From Amycolatopsis orientalis DSM 40040 = KCTC 9412 (GTDB lineage Bacteria > Actinomycetota > Actinomycetes > Mycobacteriales > Pseudonocardiaceae): 64,000 bases of DNA. Shown one piece after another: positions 23,001 to 25,930 of the stretch. Numbering within the stretch: the stretch's first letter is position 1; each line of letters starts with the position of its first letter. The stretch covers positions 1-64,000 of the forward strand of contig NZ_ASJB01000061.1 of NCBI RefSeq assembly GCF_000478275.1, given 5' to 3'. The translations under genes and the position numbers were made by a program. Below the pieces are notes generated by a model, which saw only the letters and a list, made by a program, of their open reading frames with translations, was not told the DNA's origin and did no database searches.

Positions 23001-24176
23001 GGCCCTGGCGGCGAAGTTGCCGCCGAGCCGGTCGCCCACGTTCCGGGCCAGCACGTCCGGCACCTGGTCGGTGAGCAGGCCGACGGCGTCCTTGCCGAGT
23101 TTGTCGCTGTGCGGCGCGAGTACGTCACGCAGGCTGTCGTTGAACGCTCCGCTGCCGTCGAGACCGTGCTTGCCCCAGTTGTCCACAAAGGTGCGTGCGT
23201 AGTCCCGGCCGAGTTTCCGCGCGGCGTCGTCGCCGAGGGTCTTGCCGAAAGCGGCGGCGAACCGGTCGGCCACCTCGTCGCTGAAGCCTTCGACCGCCCG
23301 TTTGGTGAACGCCGTCGCCGGGTCGGAGAGCTGTCTGCCCGCCCTGTCGGTCAGCGTCCGGCCCATGTCGCGTACCCAGTCTTCGGCGAGTTCGTCGCCG
23401 CCCGGCAGCTTGAGATCCTTGACCAGCTTGAGCAGATCGTCGGTGGCGATCTTGCCGAAGTCCTTGCCCAGCAGGCCACCGATCTTGCGGCCCAGTTTCT
23501 CCCCCAGTTCGCCGACGGCGCCGCCGAGCAGCCCGCCGACCGCGCCCGAGATCGCCGTCTGCGAGGTGGCGTCGCTGTCCCATTCGTTCCGCTCGTGCTG
23601 CAGCCGCTGCACTGCGACGTCGATCAGCAGCCCGCCGGTGACACCGATGAACACCTCGAACACGATCGCGCGGACGAGCATCTTGAACAGGGTGAGCAGG
23701 TAGCCGCGGGTGAGGGCGTAATGCCAGGTGATGTTCGCGACCGACGCGCCCGCGGTCACCGCGGAGAGTGCGTACTCCATCGCGATCTCGTAGGCCAGCA
23801 GGAAAAGCTGGCCGATCGCGGAGAACTTCGTGTACTCGACGTCCAAGGCGATCTTGCGGCAGCCGTCGGCGATCCCCTTCGTGCCGTCGGCCAGTTCTTC
23901 GAGGACGTTCGGCGTGCCGTGGGTGAGCGGGGCCATGCTCTTGTCGAAGGCCTCGCCCGCCTCGGGCATCGACAGCTTCTCGTCGATCGCCCGCTTGACC
24001 CTGGCGATGTCGTCCGGAAGTTCCTTCAGCAGATCCGTGACGGTGTCGTACTCCTGCGCCGCCCGCCGGAACTTGTGCTGATTCGCGGCGGGCCAGGAGA
24101 CCCCGAGGATCTCGAGAAGCGTCCGCGCCCACTCCGGCACATCGCCGAAGTCACTGCGATCAACCCTGATGGGCAC
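2061..24176 (-). CDS. Giant WXG100-headed multidomain polymorphic toxin-like protein with C-terminal HD domain (7371 aa)
   Basis: GTG at 24176 is preferred because AGGAGG lies 5 nt upstream; the GTG at 24182 overlaps that site. Residue numbers count from 24176. 1-130: WXG100/CpnT-like helical domain (SW motif near 28). 118-195: hydrophobic helices. 475-690: Thr/Pro linker. 925-2230: about five beta-rich repeats of ~270 aa. 2230-2430: coiled coil. Metallopeptidase-like HExxHxxG motifs start at H2604 and H4248. Three OTU-like modules (near 2720, 2835, 6270) have no cysteine. Caspase/CHAT-like His-Cys pairs are H3028/C3079, H5533/C5576 and H5865/C5912. LRAT/NlpC-like modules are S3426 (dead twin) and H3661/C3740. 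OmpA-like segments lie near 3200, 3480 and 6090. ART-like modules carry R4425 with E4486/E4488, and E4636/D4638. The C39-like triad is C5183/H5398/D5417. The tip has an HD signature: H7131, H7165-D7166, H7189, D7217. I infer export by the adjacent T7SS and toxic action of the tip. Similar giant actinobacterial proteins are, as I recall, labelled lonely-Cys-domain proteins. No frameshift is seen. Confidence 0.85.
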   Translation of the reverse strand: MPIRVDRSDFGDVPEWARTLLEILGVSWPAANQHKFRRAAQEYDTVTDLLKELPDDIARVKRAIDEKLSMPEAGEAFDKSMAPLTHGTPNVLEELADGTKGIADGCRKIALDVEYTKFSAIGQLFLLAYEIAMEYALSAVTAGASVANITWHYALTRGYLLTLFKMLVRAIVFEVFIGVTGGLLIDVAVQRLQHERNEWDSDATSQTAISGAVGGLLGGAVGELGEKLGRKIGGLLGKDFGKIATDDLLKLVKDLKLPGGDELAEDWVRDMGRTLTDRAGRQLSDPATAFTKRAVEGFSDEVADRFAAAFGKTLGDDAARKLGRDYARTFVDNWGKHGLDGSGAFNDSLRDVLAPHSDKLGKDAVGLLTDQVPDVLARNVGDRLGGNFAARALEFSTTFLFEGVSGVMGQAAMAAINGESVSAAEYGMGFVGGVVGGAVSHKLEGIGERALDSAVTSVKESFGGVTSDPAGGAKSGTESTATTGTGSVTPATTPTTTTATTSPSDAKTTTETKASTDVKQPQDAKTPPATKSTSDTKTVTDGKPAPKSTSDTRVAKDSAPTAVRTSSEAGAAGEQQDEERPRTRPAPLRTTSEDVVTVPETTSSVQTEAAANATVATESAPAVDLDLGEPFVEDLFGELELDAPATTGPVETANLETTETTETTETTEITETTTTETAAKAERDLTLADLPPFLAAGQALGSAPVLAVDGIDDLRAELTRLLPGAGQDQVDAIGDAVHADFESALSGLHFPVRTANGRREVRIRATLGGEVISEPREKTKADLTVQGGTANSENLAVLEAGDLGTAVTVQTTGAGPYLTVGGKAALAAPGSSQTVAVSTSDQRAIRSGEGSRRVGLSVEFTVSVHDENGAETGGEVPRPVPGKVTVRLPDDLVGLTPPEGSAAKDLAADVGRGLQNPVPEAVTDLGEVFTGTAALLPRSVTAFGAPGRDALRAFLGNAGIRENFGAMLEGWVSSTALLSADGGEVAAVRMKAVLTKAELVGPTTETQLRLHESATTSSTVSAFTKRGFDASLALGGGGGVKGARVAAGMGAAYSARTVDTAVSGRTSTAKSGVQLKGDIGLYRFETTIQVQALDGGSTFTTATVYARVGMAEASAQGLPVPDGTGAGITPPVEKKFPPAHLAAGLAAGNVRVGEFDGAEAVLTEIRDRLQAIGRYAGLLPGWGGKTEGGAGKRAGAARTLEMLANEHRLQAALSPAALRNRLDALLATGVSVTLKREGTFQQDHVTVTVRLESKRVEHLGRAAGRVVRNATATGPALGASSATTKGWTAGPEGKVTFGATVTASAKYGRGRGTRTGAGPVVDSTDLTIGSADSEGFAHQGRFVVSITGFSRAHAMVRQTLPGLPGTQVPAVSRIWSTPEEQDEGPFGLPANFTVWMSDSLTLPADPEKFAPGAPRVRHLDPPRSITGHIEALAPPAVGDWLGVESIAHTGHVGSAALDALVEASDGDRALALPGGDAWTSVQAMLSTDAIKAALRSFTHGVVSADLVHSRRLADRVGRIGVVARLSNPTFVRAADDAGAERSASGGFRFDGGENKSKGPTVTVGVAGSGSVNGDPTGSATGGLTVKPWAKTTTEADGLDISATVDRNVTTAAGTPRVLARFDIAFTVLAEARQQTALLRPDARGAARFVDLPGAALVWLTEDQARGYGLLPAAPAGPRERDEQLAAPVTLPRGKPGSLGLGAVERLPDLSDLVPKLTAELVKAKVPLLPGVSLNDAMNNWARLTDLVSPDGVRGLLDSALDGGIPLHTHLPKLFTDSGYQILLTAKTLREPAFREVVNDGRTVEHSTVRAVRKIRAEGTATSWSAALRAGGQEKYQGGETTTSVGGAVTKGIGAIKTTGTTEVLTEQITQLRTGTGPAALFDVPVEFTLEVHREGRPVVSATTGERTLGIRLLADNLTPEAGTGKETGPAEEAGPLPLSPEDATPAALTRWRQGTVTELPEMASVEAVRAAERLRAVVRSTLTEAGADSGITGYGTSTVNALWSSLSPQLLQAFLPAMTRESLPVPALREAAVLRGKRADVEVHARLGRPKLVALSDGVNLENPTNVTAARSAERKVVEVGEMGVTGPTVTPVDEPGNIGGLATGADARWTSEPADATVDGTTVSAVANLKPVGRTALVRFDVDYRVVVKVDGRTRVVDVPLPASADVRMPIDKLADITGRKVPRVLKARQSRVARTAKAWRDAETGALGQRRRAERLVERLGVDVDWRATVDAARVRHPEPLAERHHKYARETEKTLRDAETVADAAQLRFDQVTADADAAETRLALLEATESDLDDLAQGADGAARTFQEVSSALAAARRRVELAEANQDLAAALDDVSRLTGERADAKLRRDLFREVLRERRETLTDARAEAAETREQRVAATDQLIRTQAALQAAWLDFVDGKQDAWWLAKGALDAEFARFTAQPGSPEDEKWRHSRATDARWFSVADPLDPARWEPLRATTPRRAVATETADVLTTLLSGKDKRYDGVIRYGVSRFEVGGRGVTEFTVPINLVPGRGVSDEQVARLRDRAVAGVERLINRRHGLPNGDQLHVRVEFTGDRLTDAAGNPRYRPYDVVAGDDERTTQTNWRSDATPEELAHEVLHYLGAGDEEHDKDRVLLSREDDGTTGVVTGDGSIMGKAVAEPGVTPKLLPRHAWMIQHVLESQLGPGYRLTDPGQDPLPGTPSVNPAASAGLTDAQWTALSRERSEVVQVGGDTVGANLVEAIARTLAPDSPARQGELRERAASLRHATPEEAAVALGVRVRLLTEDGTTVTLGPEHGEPVLVVLSPSADFLATAPVPVRPGLTAAQQDTLTRLGKTEVAVGGEPVTGNLIAAIAATVEPDSPSRQAELRALGATLRTATAAKIAEAFGVRLHVVTENGDDVGHGPAGRRPVRIVRTSDGGYLATRDLDPRTASRPTPNRPVAETTVVHTPETGAPVTSAMLGAEDRIVGTAFPSKPGDARTATGWARTTATRPVVEYHVLLPKRAGEEASAQPTAAESVSRPAPWASPVAAKQPIFLFLHSGPEMFRIKVAGRFLPKRVTGTEFAALALGDEGFRQALETRPEAPIVLLACESGKLNRPGGGGYDFRRELRNRGHDRTVYAPTETINLVQLLAAVNVDKEGEFVEIAGQPGEEGEPVTEQADTADTAVTFAKRSRVLDDDARASVVRFAAWAPAAADAMTARDPSLPSPWIQVTGYGNAVSGRPDTALARANAVAAALRPLLPPPAEGRAPLVVKPVAAPRDGLPPLVSADPAQRRRSVTLALVRADGDSRAELGLLPEETVTSWLSRTASRLGEDPGLWASSPLVAYLDRHLSPGTSDVKTIVLRLSVDPGSPAPRLAPLVGTRGHTWTEFVLPSGAKESIEFRPSTDGNPAVRLGDTGHTPTASYEVWISAEDAVRALDHALRHLRTPHQPLSFNSLHFAAGLFERATGTPAPSAGWLATGPGDLGKRLREAIGASEEAGDIAPLDPSADVRFRGDSDTVDPGSLQGFVRSLAEELLTRPPARRRIEIVVKRGQDADLAARRGANVEAALRTALATATGSHGLVLEHLPIRLTHQQDDLKAESATIGYVRTEPADAGVPIGQSVQNWLNERVSQTQDPETQVRQRTVAQYLLRSGLPDALDRMRLLNADRPVFRFQVKTRHRDVAAQYTGHAWIEIHDPFGGETLIDFAPQDPPSPPWATVPGTVTVAPAEDKPTTYSAEYLASANDVIRGLDRVLALSGRQYRLTSHNCTTFVQDVYSAVFGAPAPRAGRWVQGPTDLERTLRTGASHITVRPVDPAFPTGPVPDAPSRREDPVPAADLVARYREATADFPHFRLSGKDFDTALAEFSRLAGTGEIRRAPDLTLPVEQLDTALGELEERADAAETAEERSRLRLLSRQVRALANDALLVSALAPARDTVLEPLTPQRLRSMLAEVAAILHSGQDPFGAEGSPWRGLDYDRNAPLPRRLVELTLMDTPPGVAGTVREDPLFRELTRHPEALADALFTASGGFERAFAAAAADEAGIPPAATLARVGDEITRRLGPAEEPPALAGPAVALLLAAPVPADPEVRLAVGGTPLSVTRRAGRPWTREDAMREWWRATDPAVAVDHRVANPVTRQDLGAAHRETPAVTVRSEDGGLTRSGRPWQATIGYDLRRFTVDRDGHDPVRVRLHTVRLRLDDPGRSEVDTADFRHRVEAAVNDHYNQGYQLPGGEQLLVEVEFTDREDAHGTVFVTGPGTPADQRHWPSDGTGVQFAHELGHFLGLYDEYFVDTKDAPVFQHADGAGRVATGPGLMTAGAITGDVVLEPRNLLLLSDRAHALAGDDPRPVRQPPRGTEREPGYVATEADVREFLAQQEMTGYLEQVARVLQDHPHLASTGKAELAALRAYSHTRSAAIDNYLAGKESPAYAAPLTRLLASAVTRFPARHSGPVTRVMGLPVPVAKELFVKGERYTDSGFFRGMQGDDRLYKGKKVIVSAEVHDGAFIASASNRPSEREVLLPPGTEFKVLTVEEAGDTLRVSLRQIDATPTRIGTPFTGPPGDGPPPSFLEDKVTLSKVIREAGELAPDLASRDTRAHRDLVVRARRRALREATTRSRITVNTWRSAAELDEFRKGRFVTEPAVLVAGGGKGNVAFVIDDALAVTEGDLRILPPGSTFEVVEVARAAQWHEPTVIHLRQADPPAAGDRPGPGSGARTVAEQAEKVVGVLARGLRERDGDLHLTAVEALVDRHPDAPLVWHAAVKTIVDDPVLASKVRTITYQRREGDAVRPVTLPPTVWKLLTVPGGSLEQSAGEITEPVEIAPRPSPGSVLAEAWRRDATSWAGLLDQNAAGTAGPAPELLSTAGFPATRSDAWADLLGARRHLSRAEAAHAELTARLAPGGAGSSRDAERHAESETALEAARDRVARATADVLAWGNDPVELDPVFEKWREASARERPRLPGGAGFPLSVPENHGLGDTDGGGQAGTIELDEDDVRPPEANDFADRYDVAFDGLPNLATEDLGARLDQLSRLAEGGRLENHTGTVFGSPAISAALSRIDRSLGGLADPEVRASVRSLVNDAVLVTSLVPTRERDVPDNSRFRLKTVRDRRVLQPLSIDRLQQVLGDLAVNVEAGRDPFTAEHSTVRGIGYRPGEELPTRLARLGLTNLGHAGRATLREDPLFQALLGNPAALTESLFAATGHDEQHFMNTCGAAATNTDLRAVVPTIAGLLLAGRGVVARVEDQLARTPRDRLDRRDRPLGRSIGDLAAKRVAEARERFAEIEKRATRLAAAGSTGPGHRADWADLTTRWSRTMQKLAAVIWLNRGDGSAVPVLTRKVVSGAWELSVPLLLPVALDRPGRRTTGTDDVRFRDAAYQPLGPTPREAYRGQHWSEPDRPLSPYLATSAGEFWDRVRSGTGVRIFTTGHEMVLKAAEHGGERMFVVSDPKKAQFDYLTIEQFVRFVERDGIMAGKHVLEDRAVVVPSARGAAREAVGTEPGPDEIVAGPVAASADSVLGGATRFGDDAGIWLDDPANDPDARERQRRAVEGLREDRRFYTVVAHTGPSGMPEFQGRPITPEVMVELLARLSREGAWPDGKPLRFVACGLGSPDVEGYVSTVLHSLADQDIVASAYAGDTAVWSTPGGEGEPGRNELVVAGRIGFREDGRPVVTDDGRWLRFRFAAGGRTEIEVTEHGSYLVPGDDDPPLFRQVPGGFDVVPTAEGLLIERSIPGSMPFGAEQDDGIGLPETVQANLDEFAGLVAAQPTPPPVEVRGARGDVRLAAIAAELRSSFSRHGLSDDARLRVIATGAESDVLVSTVIPDPADGPVEPAVEATAKATVTDSVFDALVPVTDPADVATVPLDGNRGIRLDDPRLAGVAGGYPADDRFFTFLAHGDANGAPVRASGAGSMPLSPSEVATMLVRAKDEGHWDGVKPLMFASCGAGTGGGRSFAARVLDELRAHGVDVDAVAPDGPVYFVPGAAGPGHLVVTGRAGVDAAGRPVVAPDGNWVHLTGSPPDAHRIGAHIGPEDSENRTTEELPPGYAAGEPVSDLDGVVRLAADDPPAGAERVTAEVAFPAGSKVVPASELPKLDSVATRIAETAIRRSGRDLPMPLVAVTVTGYGNGSPFGIKQAVRTGQARADATEVALRGAIDGQLDRLRGDDPPLEEDGIAITSRSGGSDVGPLSAGQTLETARRRAVITFDVSSVDEEPDAAPKSTSDTSGGPVTTTLLRPPLVNRNSSQLSSKSSISINSVVVSYPYPGKVLNRGAVYSAQRDVLRVHGLEPVLVEGDTPHDAFREALVASLSDQPLREHTRIIGLLGDFARLHPDSTDLGAIARFAGVLVHVINQDGTWTSHGDKTGKPVHLLRADADGADTYLGTRENVHIGRPKVGYPGSTVLVIGKQERKVLHRGEFEIETIRGQHYVRLYTAILNPAGRDSENKDVHQDENGVVTPFSGRRKGETGPKVFWVGGGRPLRAVQWTSKYETDSNREDHMQPMLRTFLVPLDEFSKVTKQAVVESSSKDNELSMNVDQNGDTNQFGLRGTQFEKLQRKVLDGSLVTYTVGGKVTVMPEVAGRQEDIADLYVRLGLRPDFDSAALGRENDPWFTWDAEGQKSFRNDAKVLRAMARTLSNHYHTWNKSPEAFFSPPADVIPDSGKESAKGAKPNTVESRTAEMNAFLNTHGPGKDLVDQFRERLWAKLDPVIREEVGDGVPITAEDLRSTVTSQLNRSLNIPQPVLAAALKKPAGQVTDEPEAEGQVAEGQEAVPRTDTPEQIKAAITADPEIPARAADAVAEAVLAALAAGYGQDIRHGEFGRGVRGVVFRVVQGRFQELAGPWAAEIEQKAQAKEEERRKKDEEKNGPRKVQKEEGREKRPKAFLTGFRAEEFTQVIAEDLVKDPVFKELLRKTTVMIGPDAFAAQFKARILAKATEPVLKSELYGIGKERLGAHFDTKLAAVADALAKELNHKNSARFGSPEFRRTLAEKAKGLLQTPKLLDKVQFTAVSRDDADKFMRQLPDYATQAEIGSAIATDERRIKLDFDTRQSELADGMIEGTPYENEYASWRDEHILGYTQKHDPSVFDEHRRIGGELAKTITEQLGNPDPLSGKVILDELLSKLDKGVTDEHAKLGRKFAETVKPQPGRPDRAEGQTKPNTFGEHAQMVLNRYLTLTSGQEDAERFVTREAVVKAILFHDMDKVNSKNQYGDAQVSHDREPEHRGAIQYMNRHEGLWACRRDFELVRAFVDSDPFGYYFRDMGGMTAQGVYDFVRGLAVRVGRPGGGTPTAADVRNLFREFHQYYQADFSSYSAQAKFVNDTTKEVQEGYDKLTGVAVVKGEHLLVGNEHRFLYSTEKRGGGKPTYEEKYQALVDVFDQVPADVPADPDVQAGIFEILVPSIVVP

Positions 24177-24249
24177 GAACACCTCCTGACCGGTTCACCC
24201 CCGACAACGCGCCACACCCCCCGAACGGTTCACCCCCTTCCCCCCTCCC

Positions 24250-24314
24250 GCATTTAGCCGACTAAACGCGTTCCCGTCGGTAACGAGGGGGCACACGTTT
24301 AGTCGGCTGAATGC
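24250..24314. repeat. Inverted repeat upstream of the giant gene
   Basis: Arms of 19 nt (24250-24268 and 24296-24314, one G-U type mismatch) carry TTTAGCCGACTAAACG and its complement around a 27-nt loop. The core TTAGCCGACTAA occurs again, as its complement, at 24426-24437 across the stop of the 367-aa gene. It could be a terminator for that gene or an operator for the giant gene. The sequence does not decide between them. Confidence 0.6.
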
Positions 24315-24351
24315 GCAGAAGGGAGACGTGCGGTGAGTGGCCGGTACAGGG

Positions 24352-24399
24352 GGTCGTGAGTGGTAAGTGTCGTTAGAACGGCACTTACCACTCACGACC
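24352..24399. repeat. 48-nt palindrome, copy 1 of the GTGAGTGGTAAGTG family
   Basis: Arms of 18 nt (GGTCGTGAGTGGTAAGTG and its exact complement) flank a 12-nt middle that itself mostly pairs. Two further copies of the same 48-nt design lie at 38631-38678 and 38878-38925, differing only in the middle. This copy sits between the 367-aa gene and the giant gene, which are in tandem, so it probably terminates the upstream operon and leaves the giant gene with its own promoter. Confidence 0.85.
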
Positions 24400-24433
24400 A
24401 TCCCGGCCCACCGCCCACCCCGCAATTAGTCGG

Positions 24434-25537
24434 CTAAGTGCATTTGGCTTTGATCATCGCGGCGGCGTGGTGCGCGTAGGTCTTGGTCGAGCCCGACCAG
24501 TCTCGGCCCCGCGTCAGCAGCTGGACGGCCAGTTTCGCGCCGTTGATGCGGAAAGTGCCGACGCTGACCCACCGGCCGCGGTTCCCGACCTGGTCGATCT
24601 GGAACGACCCGACCGGCGTGCCCTTGTCCACCGCGAACCGGTCGAACACCCGGTACACCGACGGGCTGCCACCCACCGCGGTCAGATCCCCGGTCGGGAC
24701 GAACACCGAGACGGCGCACGAACCGGTGGTCACCGGACCGGTGTTGAACGTCCACAGCCCGTACGCGCTGGAGTCGTCCTTGTTCGCGTCGCCGGACATC
24801 GGGATCGAGACGAACGACGTGCCGCAGCCGCCGTTCCCGTGATTCACCCAGCCCGCTTTGCCGTCGCTGTAGGCGCCGACGCCGGTGAATCCGGTACCGC
24901 CACCGCAGCCCCGTCCCGCCATGCCGTCGTAGGTGACCGCCTTGGCCGCCGGTACGGGCGGCCCCTGCGGCTGCGCCGGGGGTGGCGGGGCCTGGTGCTG
25001 CTGCGGTCCCGGCGCCGGGCCACCGCCCACGGCGGGCGGAGGCCCGCCGGGAAGTCCGGCGGTTCCCGGATCCGCCACCGCGCCCGGCAGACCGGCCGGG
25101 ACACCGTCGGCCGCCTGCGCCGGCAGCTGGTTCCCCGGCTGGCCCGGGGCGGGGCCGCCGATGTCGGCGGGCGGAGCGGCCAGCCCCGGCACGAAACCGC
25201 CGTCCTGCGGAAGATCCTTCGCGTAGCCCGCCGCGTTGGGCCCTTCACCGGGCTGGTCGCCGCCGAGCAGGCCGGTCAGCGCCATCGGGAGGGCGACCAG
25301 GGCCACCCCGGCGACCGCCGCCGCCACGATCACCGGTTTGGACATCCGGCCCGGCGGCGGCGACGCGGCGCCGGTGTCCGCGTCCACGACCGGCGGCACG
25401 GCGCCGGCCGCGACCGTCGTGCTTTCCGAAGTCGGCGTGCTGGTTTCGTTGTCCGCCTTCGCTTCCGGGGCGGCGGGCGCCGCCGTTTCCGCCGTGGCGA
25501 CCGCGACGCCGGTGGACTGCTCTGCGTCCGAGGGCAT
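24434..25537 (-). CDS. Membrane-anchored proline-rich protein with golvesin-like C-terminal domain (367 aa)
   Basis: ATG at 25537 follows a GGGAG-type site. Residues 1-64 are an acidic, Ala/Thr-rich cytoplasmic tail. A single hydrophobic helix at about 66-91 is followed by a Gly/Pro-rich extracellular stretch (about 95-205). The C-terminal ~160 residues look like a beta-sandwich: a VSVFVP strand, Y-R-V-F, IDQVGNRGRWVSVGTF and a final AHHAAAMIKAKC. These match the pattern of golvesin/Xly-type carbohydrate-binding domains. Several Cys (GRGCGGG, GGCGTSF, GSCAV, KAKC) could form disulfides outside the cell. It ends the operon that starts with the ESX proteins and lies directly before the giant gene. 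It may bind the cell wall near the secretion channel, which is inference. Confidence 0.75.
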   Translation of the reverse strand: MPSDAEQSTGVAVATAETAAPAAPEAKADNETSTPTSESTTVAAGAVPPVVDADTGAASPPPGRMSKPVIVAAAVAGVALVALPMALTGLLGGDQPGEGPNAAGYAKDLPQDGGFVPGLAAPPADIGGPAPGQPGNQLPAQAADGVPAGLPGAVADPGTAGLPGGPPPAVGGGPAPGPQQHQAPPPPAQPQGPPVPAAKAVTYDGMAGRGCGGGTGFTGVGAYSDGKAGWVNHGNGGCGTSFVSIPMSGDANKDDSSAYGLWTFNTGPVTTGSCAVSVFVPTGDLTAVGGSPSVYRVFDRFAVDKGTPVGSFQIDQVGNRGRWVSVGTFRINGAKLAVQLLTRGRDWSGSTKTYAHHAAAMIKAKCT

Positions 25538-25602
25538 GGTGCTCCCGCTTCCTTTGCTGGCTCAGGTTGACCGGCGGCACGCACGGGACCGCCGGGAGAT
25601 CA

Positions 25603-25920
25603 CTAGCGCTTGAGTCCTTTGTGGATGTTCGCGATGTTGTCGTTCTCCGTGATGGCGAGTTTCGCCGCCATCCCCTTGGTGACGATGGTCTGGTTCTCGA
25701 CGACATCGCCGATCGCGACGAAGGCGCCCTCGATCTTCGTCACCGGGTCGCCGAGATTGGACTTGATCTCCTTGCCCATCTCGTCGTCGCCGCTCGCTTC
25801 GAAGATCAGGTCCCTGCGGTCCACGCCGAGTTCGCTGATCTTGCGCATCTTGGCCGCGATGCCCTGATACGCCTCGGAAAGTGTCTTCATGGCCTTGGGG
25901 TCCGCCCGGAAATCGTTCAT
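25603..25920 (-). CDS. ESX/WXG100-like small helical protein without the WXG motif (105 aa)
   Basis: ATG at 25920 lies 10 nt after the stop of the 662-aa gene. The 105-residue size, all-helical character and a central turn (FEASGDDEMG near 42-51) fit the helical-hairpin fold of ESAT-6/EspC-type T7SS substrates. The Trp-x-Gly of the canonical family is absent. The N-terminal MNDFRADPKAMKTLSEAY resembles the start of T7SS secretion-target proteins. It sits in the operon between two large helical proteins and the golvesin-like protein. It is probably exported, perhaps as a dimer with another small partner from this locus. Confidence 0.75.
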   Translation of the reverse strand: MNDFRADPKAMKTLSEAYQGIAAKMRKISELGVDRRDLIFEASGDDEMGKEIKSNLGDPVTKIEGAFVAIGDVVENQTIVTKGMAAKLAITENDNIANIHKGLKR

Positions 25921-25930
25921 CGCCCGTTCC

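Noticed and set aside
2061..24176. Giant gene as a modular polyketide or non-ribosomal peptide synthetase
   Set aside because: There are no carrier-protein, ketosynthase, adenylation or condensation motifs. The modules are peptidase-, ART- and OmpA-like.
20556..24257. A 1233-codon plus-strand frame opposite the N-terminal part of the giant gene
   Set aside because: It is a shadow frame; the opposite strand carries the WXG100-like start and ribosome site.
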